The notes below the pieces were generated by a model that saw only the letters and a list, made by a program, of their open reading frames with translations, ran no database searches and was not told the origin of the DNA. Both the position numbers and the translations under genes were made by a program. From Microcystis aeruginosa NIES-4325 (lineage in GTDB: Bacteria > Cyanobacteriota > Cyanobacteriia > Cyanobacteriales > Microcystaceae): a DNA stretch of 47,377 nt. The stretch is taken from positions 1 to 47,377 of the forward strand of contig NZ_BJKP01000029.1 in NCBI RefSeq assembly GCF_008974145.1, in the 5' to 3' direction. Shown piece by piece: positions 36,827 through 44,873 of this stretch (positions within the stretch are counted from its first letter, which is position 1; the number at the start of each line of letters is the position of its first letter).

Positions 36827-36925
36827 TTAACTTTTTGCCGCTCTATGCTATGGTATCAAGATGCGCTACTCTGTTAGGAGATGATTTTGCTTGAGTCATC
36901 TGCTCAAAGTAGCGTCTGTTTTTTT
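36827..36925 (+). ncRNA. Candidate small RNA or leader attenuator with own promoter and terminator
   Basis: A -35-like TTAACT (36827-36832), 16-bp spacer and -10-like TATGGT (36849-36854) would start RNA at about 36861. There the RNA begins a nested hairpin: GCGCTACT (36863-36870) pairs with AGTAGCGT (36908-36915), with an inner AGATGA/TCATCT (36879-36884/36896-36901), then a T-run at 36919-36925. An alternative pairing TTGAG (36891-36895) with CTCAA (36903-36907) competes with the inner hairpin. The preceding gene is divergent, so this terminator must end an RNA that starts locally: either a ~65-nt small RNA or an attenuated leader of the gene at 36958. Confidence 0.5.
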
Positions 36926-36957
36926 AACCCTTATCCCCAAAAGAGAATCTTTTCTGT

Positions 36958-37374
36958 ATGCTAGAGGCTAATAATCAGGGAGAGAATCAAATATTTCTCT
37001 ATGAAGTTGTTTTTTCGGGTTCTTCTGGCTCTTGGCCTCAACGCTTCTCCCGGACAGTCCTGCGAGTGCCTAAAAGCCGCATGAGTCAAGAAACACAGCG
37101 CCTCCTGCGCCAAGGGGCCAAGATTCTCAGTATAAAGCCTCTTGACCAAGAAACTGTCCCGATCAAGCCTAGTTTACCTCCTCAACCCTGGTGGGTAGAG
37201 ATCACCACCAGTCAGCCGAAATGTCTCTATTATTTTGGGCCGTTTGAGAGTTTTTCTGAAGCTTTATCCCATCAATCCGGTTATATCGAAGACCTACAAT
37301 CGGAATCCGCTCTGGGAATTAACAGCGAAATTAAACAATGTCAGCCAGAGGTTTTAACTCAAGAAGATTTTTAA
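36958..37374 (+). CDS. CpcD-like linker domain fused to DUF1816
   Basis: 138 aa. Residues about 12-62 (FLYEVVFSGSSG, then LRVPKSRMSQETQRLLRQGA and KILSIKPL) match the CpcD-type phycobilisome linker domain that also occurs at the N-terminus of cyanobacterial ferredoxin-NADP reductase and caps phycobilisome rods. Residues about 76-135 (PWWVEITTSQPKCLYYFGPF and GYIEDLQSESA) are DUF1816, a small cyanobacterial domain of unknown role. The combination suggests a phycobilisome-associated protein, which is inference. No phycobiliprotein genes are near. It may be controlled by the RNA structure 33 nt upstream. Confidence 0.8.
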   Translation: MLEANNQGENQIFLYEVVFSGSSGSWPQRFSRTVLRVPKSRMSQETQRLLRQGAKILSIKPLDQETVPIKPSLPPQPWWVEITTSQPKCLYYFGPFESFSEALSHQSGYIEDLQSESALGINSEIKQCQPEVLTQEDF

Positions 37375-37400
37375 TTTATGGTATCTAATTATAGAGATTT

Positions 37401-37595
37401 TTAGGAATAGTTAGCTTCCTCTTGTTTTCGTTGAATAATGCCTTTACCCTCACAGAATTTACAGGGGACGGATTCATTCTCTGTCTCTAGATAGATTCTT
37501 CCTTTGCCTTGGCAGCGGTGACAGATAACTTTTTCTTCCCACCAATAATTCTCTAAAAAAGCCTCATCGGTAATATAGGTAAAATCTTCAAACAT
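37401..37595 (-). CDS. Small DnaJ-type zinc-finger protein
   Basis: 64 aa with two C-x2-C-x-G-x-G motifs: CHRCQGKG (about residues 25-32) and CKFCEGKG (about 45-52), as in the zinc-binding region of DnaJ. The N-terminus MFEDFTYITDEAFLENYWWE is acidic and aromatic. Such mini zinc-finger proteins occur in cyanobacteria and plants, some with disulfide or chaperone roles; the function of this one is unknown. It is convergent with the CpcD-DUF1816 gene, with 26 bp between the stops. Confidence 0.75.
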   Translation of the reverse strand: MFEDFTYITDEAFLENYWWEEKVICHRCQGKGRIYLETENESVPCKFCEGKGIIQRKQEEANYS

Positions 37596-38137
37596 TGGCT
37601 TGTCCTCTTATCGTTGAGATAGCTTAATCTGGATTAATCTTTCAACCTGAGAAATTGAAAATCAGTTTTACCCCCATCCTAAAAAAGATCGGGTTCATTC
37701 TTCTTGAAACTTAAATTACTTCATATTTATTTATATTTATTAATATATAATGAGTGTTCACTATCAATCTGCTGTACCTCACATTTGAGTGTTTTACATT
37801 GCGGAGTTGCGATTTTTGCAGGAGGTTTACTGTTTACCGATCACAGCAAAAAAGCTCCAGTGCTCCCGTTCGGACCTCGGTGTGAGCTTTTGCGTTCGAC
37901 AAAAGCTCACGGCCGAAGCCTTCTCCGGTGCAGTCTTAACGAGTAATTTAGATAGTCAACAGCTTATTAGCCACTCTTTGTGCTAGTTTAAGCCTAGTCG
38001 GTTGGAAAAATTTCGGTTCCCTGTTACGCACGCTCAAGAGGTCAGAATAGGAATGAATCGCGATCATCGCCGATCGATTGAAAATGATTAGCCGTAGCAA
38101 TAAGGCAATAGAATTAAAATTTGAGGACTAAAAAGTA
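37596..38137. other. Spacer with a perfect long hairpin
   Basis: Open frames here (for example 37789-37986, ...SDLGVSFCVRQKLTAEAFSG) have no recognisable domain and span the hairpin, so I do not call a gene. GTGAGCTTTTG (37882-37892) pairs perfectly with CAAAAGCTCAC (37900-37910) around a 7-nt loop. The sequence type recalls the ends of IS200/IS605-like elements, but no transposase is seen. Confidence 0.45.
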
Positions 38138-38434
38138 ATGACCACAGAATTAGAACCCAAAAAAGTTACTCCTACTCGCTGTTTAGTTGGGGCGGCAATT
38201 TCGTCCGCATTGGGGACAATTCTCTATTATCTCACGGCAGCGATCGGTCATTCTTTTTACTCAAAACCGATGGTTGCTCACAGTCCGATCGCCTTGAGAA
38301 TTGGCAGCGCTGTCCGCACTTTAGTTTTTGGTTTAGCTTCTCTAGGAACCTTTATCTTTGCTTTTGTCACCATTGGTTTAATTCTTTTGGCTATTCAATT
38401 ACTACTTAAACGCCCTCAACAAACTAATTCTTAA
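38138..38434 (+). CDS. DUF3082 family membrane protein
   Basis: 98 aa with two or three hydrophobic segments (about residues 15-35, 56-90). The pattern TRCLVGAAISSALGTILYYL, IALRIGSAVRTLVFGLASLG and TFIFAFVTIGLILLAIQLL fits DUF3082, a small membrane family of cyanobacteria and plastids without known function. Start ATG at 38138 with no strong ribosome binding site. Converges with the hydrolase gene at 38578; between them is a composite repeat. Confidence 0.72.
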   Translation: MTTELEPKKVTPTRCLVGAAISSALGTILYYLTAAIGHSFYSKPMVAHSPIALRIGSAVRTLVFGLASLGTFIFAFVTIGLILLAIQLLLKRPQQTNS

Positions 38435-38462
38435 AATTACAGTTTTAAACCGCCCAATTCCC

Positions 38463-38540
38463 GACCGATACTGGGAAGTAGGGAAGTCGGGAAGTTGTCT
38501 CATCACCCTATCACCCCAAAACCCCAAAACCCCAACATCT
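38463..38540. repeat. Composite repeat: GGGAAGT units plus CCCCAAAA tract
   Basis: Degenerate GGGAAGT heptamers (about 38475-38494) are followed by CACCCTATCACC and CCCCAAAACCCCAAAACCCC (about 38515-38534). The same composition in inverse orientation is at 12617-12672, and a third, less complete copy is at about 1905-1965. Confidence 0.6.
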
Positions 38541-38577
38541 AACACCTGCCTCCTATCTCCTATCTCCTGATAACTGA

Positions 38578-40224
38578 TTAACGGACATTTTGAGAGATAA
38601 AATCTTCGATGAGTTGTTCTAAAGCCGCCGAGGATGCGCGGGTAATCAGAAAACATCTAAACTCCTGGCCTTGACTGAGATATTGGGAATAGGCGGCCTG
38701 TAAAAAAGGTTTATAGCTGGGGTTTTTGCGAATATACACCTCAAAAAAGGCCAAAGATAGGGAATGGGCGTAACTATCGATCACATAGGGTGCCGGCAGG
38801 GTAAGATCGGCTACGGATTCGATCGCTTCGTTAATTCCCGCATCTAGTACCGAAAAATCGACGTGAGCTTGACCTTCAATCAGAGCTAAATATTTATTTT
38901 CGGTATTGATCAGGGGAAAAGAGCGCACCTGTTCAAAAATAGCGGGAGTAGCGGGATCGTAGGTTCCTGCCGCTACAAAAGTGGGAATTTCGATCTTACC
39001 TAGTCCTTTAGCCCCGAAAATACTCCAATTAAAGGGATTAACTGCAAAAATCGCTTTTATTCTCCGATCGCGAAAGTTATATTCTTCTCGGGGTAAATCC
39101 AAAGCACGACACTGCAGCAAGAGGGAGACATTCAGAAAAGCTAATCTTCTTTGGCAGTCCCGTTGTAAATTCTCGAAATCGATCGTCGCCCCACCCACGG
39201 CTAAGGCTGTATAACCGCCGAAGGAATGTCCAGCAACTCCCACATGATCTAGATCTAATTGCCCCTGAAATTCCCTAGTGTTGCGTCTTTGCAATTCATC
39301 GATCACAAAAGATATGTCCAATGGACGATTGACAAATTCGTTGCTATAAAAAACCGTCCGCGATAAACCGGCGAGCAGATTCTGCACCTGTATAGTATCA
39401 CTGCCGGGGTGTTGGGGCATGGCGACGAGATAACCGTAACTGGCCAAGTGTTCTGCGTGTCGGACAAAATCTTCGGGACGGGAAGCTAAACCGTGGGAAA
39501 AGACGATAACGGGGGTTTTCTGGGTTAATTGCCCCTTCGGTTTGACAATGATTAGATAAAGTTCCCTCTGACGACGGCTATCGGTTAAATCCAGCCGCAT
39601 TTGTTCCACTTGTTGCGGTCCTGGTTGTCGGGGGTCGGTCATGGCGGTAAAATTAATTTCACTGGCCTTTTTAGCTTCTTCTAAGGATAATTGCGCCACC
39701 TTTTCCGTGAATACTGTGGTGGCTTTCAGGACGGTATCGATCGCCCGGGCTAATCTTTGCACTCTTGTCACATCAATCTGCATATTAGTGGGCAGATTAC
39801 GCAGCAGGTTAAGAATAGTTACCCCTCCTGGTTCAAAAGCTGATTTAATTAGGGCAGAACGCAGGGCAAATTTACCATTAATATCCCCTTGAATGGTGAT
39901 CAGTTCCCCTAAAAGGTTGAGAATATCTTCCCCCATTGTGGTGTTAAAAAAGCGCGAGATCAGGACGGGATTAATTTCTTTACTTGTGGTTAAAGCTTGG
40001 CGAAATTCTTTTTGTTGTTCGGGGGTGGTATTACCTAAATATTGTCTTAGATTAGCGTCAATTCTGCCAGTCTTGGCAAAGTTTTCTAGGGAACTAATTT
40101 CTAGGGTACGACTAAAGGGCGCTAAGATAAAAGTGATTCTCTCGGCCGAGAGGACAGGAAAGCTAGTCAGTATCGTTCCCAAGCAACCCAGAGCGATCAA
40201 GCGGCCAATTTTAGCTAATTGCAC
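38578..40224 (-). CDS. Secreted alpha/beta hydrolase with DUF1400 N-domain
   Basis: 548 aa. An N-terminal signal peptide (about residues 1-27, cleavage near VLSA) is followed by a DUF1400-type region (about 28-170), seen in cyanobacterial alpha/beta hydrolases: ITFILAPFSRTLEISSLENF and FFNTTMGEDILNLLGELI. The hydrolase domain has VFSHGLASRPEDFVRHAEHL (oxyanion region), the nucleophile elbow GVAGHSFGGYTALAVGG and, near the C-terminus, IEGQAHVDFSVLD with a candidate catalytic His. It resembles platelet-activating-factor acetylhydrolase and dienelactone-hydrolase-like enzymes; the substrate is unknown. Likely periplasmic or outer-face. Confidence 0.85.
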   Translation of the reverse strand: MQLAKIGRLIALGCLGTILTSFPVLSAERITFILAPFSRTLEISSLENFAKTGRIDANLRQYLGNTTPEQQKEFRQALTTSKEINPVLISRFFNTTMGEDILNLLGELITIQGDINGKFALRSALIKSAFEPGGVTILNLLRNLPTNMQIDVTRVQRLARAIDTVLKATTVFTEKVAQLSLEEAKKASEINFTAMTDPRQPGPQQVEQMRLDLTDSRRQRELYLIIVKPKGQLTQKTPVIVFSHGLASRPEDFVRHAEHLASYGYLVAMPQHPGSDTIQVQNLLAGLSRTVFYSNEFVNRPLDISFVIDELQRRNTREFQGQLDLDHVGVAGHSFGGYTALAVGGATIDFENLQRDCQRRLAFLNVSLLLQCRALDLPREEYNFRDRRIKAIFAVNPFNWSIFGAKGLGKIEIPTFVAAGTYDPATPAIFEQVRSFPLINTENKYLALIEGQAHVDFSVLDAGINEAIESVADLTLPAPYVIDSYAHSLSLAFFEVYIRKNPSYKPFLQAAYSQYLSQGQEFRCFLITRASSAALEQLIEDFISQNVR

Positions 40225-40449
40225 AAGTTTTTCTGCTCCTTTTCTTCCTGCGTTCCTATTCCCTCTGGATTATAACAGTAACCTGGCAGTTTTTAACGGT
40301 TTTCCTGCTTGATTATCAACAAAAATTATCAATTTACCGCATTCGATAATCTTGACCTAGAATAATAGGTAACAAGTCTCGAAAATTTCCATCTTGCTGA
40401 TTTCAAGCTACCATTGGTGGTCAATAATAACCGATCACCGCTCGTGGTT

Positions 40450-42093
40450 TCAGGGTAAAAATGCCAAAGTTGCCACTACTTTCACCCCAAATTCTTCCTC
40501 AAAAACAGGTTTTTTATAGTCTAAACTCCACAATTCTAAAGCACAATCATCTTCAGCATTATTGGGAAAAAGATGCAGATGTAGGGTTCTATATTCGGGA
40601 TCGTACTTACATTCAATCTTTTTAATTGCTCCTATTTGTCGTCGATCTAAAGCCACGGACAAGCGCAGTATAGCACTTAAATGTCTGACCATATACTGAT
40701 AATATTCCGTTAATTTCATAAAATCATCGTGCCTTTTCTTCGGTTTACTTTTGCGGTGATAACGAGCGATATTAGCGATAACTTCTAACTCTATTTCCGT
40801 ATAGCCCAACAGTTCACCATTGCGAATTAAATAATAGGAATGTTTATGATGGGCAGCATGACTAACATATAAACCACTATTATGCAAAATTGCCGCCGCC
40901 CATAATAAATCTTTAGCCTCCTGATTCCAAGAATGTAATTGTGCTTGGGTTTGCTCGAATAAAGACAGGGAAAATGTTGCTATTCTCTCGGCCGATTCTA
41001 AATTAACTTGATACTTTTTCGCTATTTTCAAGACACTGCGCTGACGGATTTCACTCTGATAAAGTAACCGATTATCAATTAAACCGTGGGTCAGCATCCA
41101 ATCGACGATTACCCCTTCTCGCAAGGCCCTTTCACAGAGAATCAACTTATCAACATCTAACATGGTCATCGCTTCCAAAAGCACGATCGAACCAGCTAGA
41201 ATTATCTCGGCACGTTTATCGGACATCCCCAAAATTGCCAGTCTTTGATGATAGTCCAAAGTGGCGAAACGTTTGACTAATTCTTTGACATCTTTGCGGG
41301 TTAATTGATAACCATTTAAAGGATTTGGAATTAACCCCAACTTCTCCAAAGCATGGATAGTCATCAAAGTTTCAATCGTCCCAGAAGTTCCCACTAAACG
41401 CGGCACTTCTCCCAGCTGTAAATGATGTTTAATTTCCGACCCTGCCCGCTCTAACATTCCCCTGGTGTATGCTCTTAAATAAGCCAATTCTGTGGGACTA
41501 ATGGGATCGGTGGTAATGAAATCTTGGGTCAAACGCACCGCGCCGATTTTGGTACTACTAAGAAAGCGAATTTCTTGACTATCGGCTAAGATTAATTCCG
41601 TGGAACCGCCACCAATATCGATAATAATATGGGCTTGATTTTGGAAATCCATCCCCGAGACGACACCGAGATAAATCCGGCGCGCTTCCTCCTGTCCAGA
41701 GATGAGATTTACGGAGATACCGACTTCTTTCTCGATTAAAGCCAAAAATTCGTCGCCATTGGCCGCTTCCCGGGTGGCGCTGGTGGCAACGGCGATAATT
41801 TGATCCGCATGGAGACTAATAGCCAGATCGTGACAGCGCTTTAAAGCGGCGATCGCTCTTTCCATGGCCGCTAGGGTTAATTTACCAGTTTTCCTATCTC
41901 GATCGCCCAGGCGGACCGTATCCTTTTCTCTGGCAATAATCGTAAAAGCGGGTAAAGACGGTTCAATTTTCACTACTACCATGTGAACCGAATTTGTGCC
42001 AATATCGATCGCCGCTAGGATTTGGGCATCGGAGGCTTTTGCCAGGGGTGCTAGTCCCCAATTGGGTGTAACTTGATTAGAAATATTGACCAT
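40450..42093 (-). CDS. ppx: Exopolyphosphatase (Ppx/GppA family)
   Basis: Releases phosphate from the ends of polyphosphate chains; related enzymes split pppGpp. The actin-like ATPase-fold domain starts at AAIDIGTNSVHMVVVKI (about residue 27), with ATSATREAANGDEFL, LISGQEEARRIYLGVVSG, IIDIGGGSTELIL and LVGTSGTIETLM. The C-terminal half is an HD-like helical domain (DLLWAAAILHNSGLYVSHAA, HKHSYYLIRNG). 547 aa, normal for the two-domain form. It stands alone, with no ppk beside it. Confidence 0.93.
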   Translation of the reverse strand: MVNISNQVTPNWGLAPLAKASDAQILAAIDIGTNSVHMVVVKIEPSLPAFTIIAREKDTVRLGDRDRKTGKLTLAAMERAIAALKRCHDLAISLHADQIIAVATSATREAANGDEFLALIEKEVGISVNLISGQEEARRIYLGVVSGMDFQNQAHIIIDIGGGSTELILADSQEIRFLSSTKIGAVRLTQDFITTDPISPTELAYLRAYTRGMLERAGSEIKHHLQLGEVPRLVGTSGTIETLMTIHALEKLGLIPNPLNGYQLTRKDVKELVKRFATLDYHQRLAILGMSDKRAEIILAGSIVLLEAMTMLDVDKLILCERALREGVIVDWMLTHGLIDNRLLYQSEIRQRSVLKIAKKYQVNLESAERIATFSLSLFEQTQAQLHSWNQEAKDLLWAAAILHNSGLYVSHAAHHKHSYYLIRNGELLGYTEIELEVIANIARYHRKSKPKKRHDDFMKLTEYYQYMVRHLSAILRLSVALDRRQIGAIKKIECKYDPEYRTLHLHLFPNNAEDDCALELWSLDYKKPVFEEEFGVKVVATLAFLP

Positions 42094-42373
42094 CGCTTAT
42101 CAGTGATCAGTTACCAGTCAGGGGATAGAGGTTAGGACTGGTCTTATTATCCCTCTAATTGCCCGCCTCGGCCTCGCAATTTTAGCTTGATCTGGCATTG
42201 ATCTTAATAATGAGGTAGGAAGTTTTCCTTTTGGGCAGTCCTTCGTCGGTCGTCAATACCCGATCCAGTTATGCTTAATCTTTATGAGAAACCTCCTAAT
42301 TAAGAAAAATAAACTGTAGCGAAATATACTGTTTTTCCATGTTCTAATGGGGATAGATAGGGGGAAAAAAATC

Positions 42374-43672
42374 ATGTCGAAATCACTCTTTACCGATGCC
42401 AGCAGTCGCCTAGAACGCGCCCTTAAGTATGTCTCCATTTCCGATGATGCGATCGAGCGGTTAAAATATCCCAAAGCTAGTCTTAGCGTCTCCATACCCG
42501 TCCGTATGGACAACGGCACTTTAAGAATCTTCCAAGGCTACCGCGTCCGCTACGATGACACCCGCGGCCCTGGCAAGGGAGGGGTGCGCTATCATCCCAA
42601 CGTCAGCATTGATGAGGTACAGTCCCTAGCTTTTTGGATGACCTTTAAATGCGCCCTGCTGGATTTGCCCTTTGGTGGGGCTAAGGGAGGTATTACCCTC
42701 AATCCGAAAGAATTGTCAAAAGCCGAGTTAGAACGCCTTAGCAGGGGCTATATCGAGGGTATAGCCGACTTTATCGGTCCGGATGTCGATATTCTTGCCC
42801 CCGATGTCTATACCAACGAGATGATCATGGGTTGGATGATGGACCAGTACAGCATTATTCAGCGTAAAATTAGTCCGGCGGTGGTGACGGGGAAACCTTT
42901 AACCATGGGAGGCAGTCGCGGTCGCGATACGGCGACGGGAACGGGTGCTTTTCATGTTATTCATTCTCTTTTGCCGAAATTAGACAAAAAACCCGCTAAT
43001 ACTACCGTAGCCGTCCAGGGATTCGGTAACGCTGGGGCCGTAGTAGCGAATCTCTTAGCCAAAGCTGGTTATCAAGTGGTGGCGGTAAGTGATTCCCAGG
43101 GCGGCATTTATCGGGAAAAAGGGCTAGATATTGCCAGTATTCGTGAGTATAAACAGGAACATCGCGGAATTACTGCTATTTACTGTCAGGATAGCGTGTG
43201 TAATATCGTGGAACACGAGGCGATTAGTAATGAAGAATTATTAGCCCTAGATGTGGATATTTTGATTCCAGCCGCCCTAGAAAACCAAATTACCGCCGAA
43301 AATGCCGATTGCGTGCAAGCGAAATATATCTTTGAAGTGGCCAATGGTCCCACTACCTCAGAAGCCGATCGCATTTTAGAAGCAAAAGGGATTCTCGTTT
43401 TCCCCGATATTCTGGTGAATGCGGGTGGGGTAACGGTGAGTTATTTTGAATGGGTGCAAAATCGCAGCGGTCTTTATTGGCAATTAACCGAGATAAACGA
43501 GCGCTTAAAAGAAAGAATGGTGACAGAAGCCGAAAAAGTCTGGTCTTTCGCCCAAGAGTTCGATATATCTCTGCGTACCGCCGCCTACGCCCATGCCATT
43601 GCCCGTCTCGGTGAGGCCTTAGATGCGAAGGGAACCCGCGATTATTACGTCAATGGTAAGAGTTATTCCTGA
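42374..43672 (+). CDS. gdhA: Glutamate dehydrogenase (Glu/Leu/Phe/Val family)
   Basis: Interconverts glutamate and 2-oxoglutarate plus ammonium. The N-domain has VRYDDTRGPGKGGVRYHPNV and the catalytic loop PFGGAKGGITLNPKELS with the active-site Lys; GADVDILAPDV-like residues are represented by FIGPDVDILAPDVYTNEMIM. The Rossmann domain begins VAVQGFGNAGAVVANLLAKA. The ATG at 42374 (MSKSLF) is chosen over 42347 because AGGGGGAA lies just upstream of it and cyanobacterial relatives begin at this point. 432 aa. Coenzyme specificity not assigned. Confidence 0.94.
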   Translation: MSKSLFTDASSRLERALKYVSISDDAIERLKYPKASLSVSIPVRMDNGTLRIFQGYRVRYDDTRGPGKGGVRYHPNVSIDEVQSLAFWMTFKCALLDLPFGGAKGGITLNPKELSKAELERLSRGYIEGIADFIGPDVDILAPDVYTNEMIMGWMMDQYSIIQRKISPAVVTGKPLTMGGSRGRDTATGTGAFHVIHSLLPKLDKKPANTTVAVQGFGNAGAVVANLLAKAGYQVVAVSDSQGGIYREKGLDIASIREYKQEHRGITAIYCQDSVCNIVEHEAISNEELLALDVDILIPAALENQITAENADCVQAKYIFEVANGPTTSEADRILEAKGILVFPDILVNAGGVTVSYFEWVQNRSGLYWQLTEINERLKERMVTEAEKVWSFAQEFDISLRTAAYAHAIARLGEALDAKGTRDYYVNGKSYS

Positions 43673-43851
43673 AGTCGATTCGGGAATCACTCTCCCCAAA
43701 AACTCCCTTTTGTGACAGGAAAAACACGGGATTACCAATATCAAAACTGCGGTGATCTGGTACAAACCAGTATCAATTACACCCGTTAGTTTGGGTCTAG
43801 GTTTTAAAAATCCCACCAAAGAAGATTGATATCTCAAATCGGCAACGCCAT

Positions 43852-44865
43852 CTATTCTCCGTAGGATTCAGCAGTAATTTTACCCCGAAAAATGATGTAA
43901 TTATAAACCGTATAGGCCAGTAAAATTGGGATTAAAAACCCCACAAAAGTCAGCATAAACACCAAAGAACTAGGGGCGGCTGCCGCTTGATAAATTGTTA
44001 CTGAGGGGGGAATAATATCGGGAAAAATCAACAATCCCAAACCGATAAAAGAGAGCATAAACAGCAATACTGTCCAGACCATCGGGGTGTTTTCTTCCTT
44101 TAGTTGCAAACTCCGCAGTAATAAACCCAGTAAGACCACAGCTAAAATCGGGATGAGGATAAAGATGTAAATTAGTCGAGGGTCAAATAAACGCTGACGG
44201 ATATGGTCAGAAAGCAGCGGTGTACTGATGGTGATAAAGATAGCACCGATAAAAGTGGTAATAGCGGCAATTTTTGCCGTTTTATAGTGAACTTCCTGTA
44301 AATTACCTGTAGTTTTCAGAATTAGGTAAGTGGAACCCACTAAAACATAAGCTTGGATTAAAGTTAGAGACACTAGAATCGATCGCCATGTTAACCAATC
44401 AAAGGGGCCGCCGGCAAAATGACCCAATTCATCCACTTTAATGCCCTCAAAAACCGCACCGAGGGCGAATCCTTGCCCCAAGGCGGCCAAAAAACTGCCG
44501 AGTCCGAAGGCATAATTCCAGAACAACTTACGACGAGAATGTTCACGAAACTCGAAGGAAACAGCCCGAAATAACAGCCCCACCACCATAATCACTGCTG
44601 GTAGGTATAAAGCGTTTAAAATTGTCCCGTAAGCTAGGGGAAACGCCCCAAACAGGGAACCCCCCATCAAAACAATCCAAGTTTCGTTAGCATCCCAAAC
44701 ATTGCCCAAACTGGTCATTAAAATACTGCGACGCTTCTCGGAAGAGGAAGTCAGGGAAAGAATTCCTACCCCCAAGTCAAAACCATCGAGGAGGACGTAG
44801 AGAAACAGGAATAAACCCAGAATAAAAAACCAAATTTGCGGCAAAAAATACTGTAACGGTTCCAT
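43852..44865 (-). CDS. cydB: Cytochrome bd-type quinol oxidase subunit II
   Basis: 337 aa with about eight to nine hydrophobic helices. The N-terminal LYVLLDGFDLGVGILSL and LGNVWDANETWIVLMGGSLF are conserved CydB blocks, the second carrying the acidic residue implicated in proton and heme support. With CydA it oxidises plastoquinol and reduces oxygen to water, giving cyanobacteria an alternative terminal oxidase. It starts 8 nt after the cydA stop on the same strand, so the two are one transcript. The C-terminal YTVYNYIIFRGKI fits the family. Confidence 0.94.
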   Translation of the reverse strand: MEPLQYFLPQIWFFILGLFLFLYVLLDGFDLGVGILSLTSSSEKRRSILMTSLGNVWDANETWIVLMGGSLFGAFPLAYGTILNALYLPAVIMVVGLLFRAVSFEFREHSRRKLFWNYAFGLGSFLAALGQGFALGAVFEGIKVDELGHFAGGPFDWLTWRSILVSLTLIQAYVLVGSTYLILKTTGNLQEVHYKTAKIAAITTFIGAIFITISTPLLSDHIRQRLFDPRLIYIFILIPILAVVLLGLLLRSLQLKEENTPMVWTVLLFMLSFIGLGLLIFPDIIPPSVTIYQAAAAPSSLVFMLTFVGFLIPILLAYTVYNYIIFRGKITAESYGE

Positions 44866-44873
44866 AGTTCCTC

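Noticed and set aside
37704-37986. Small plus-strand genes in the spacer
   Set aside because: The frames cross a perfect hairpin and lack a start signal or domain; the sequence looks like interspersed repeat DNA.
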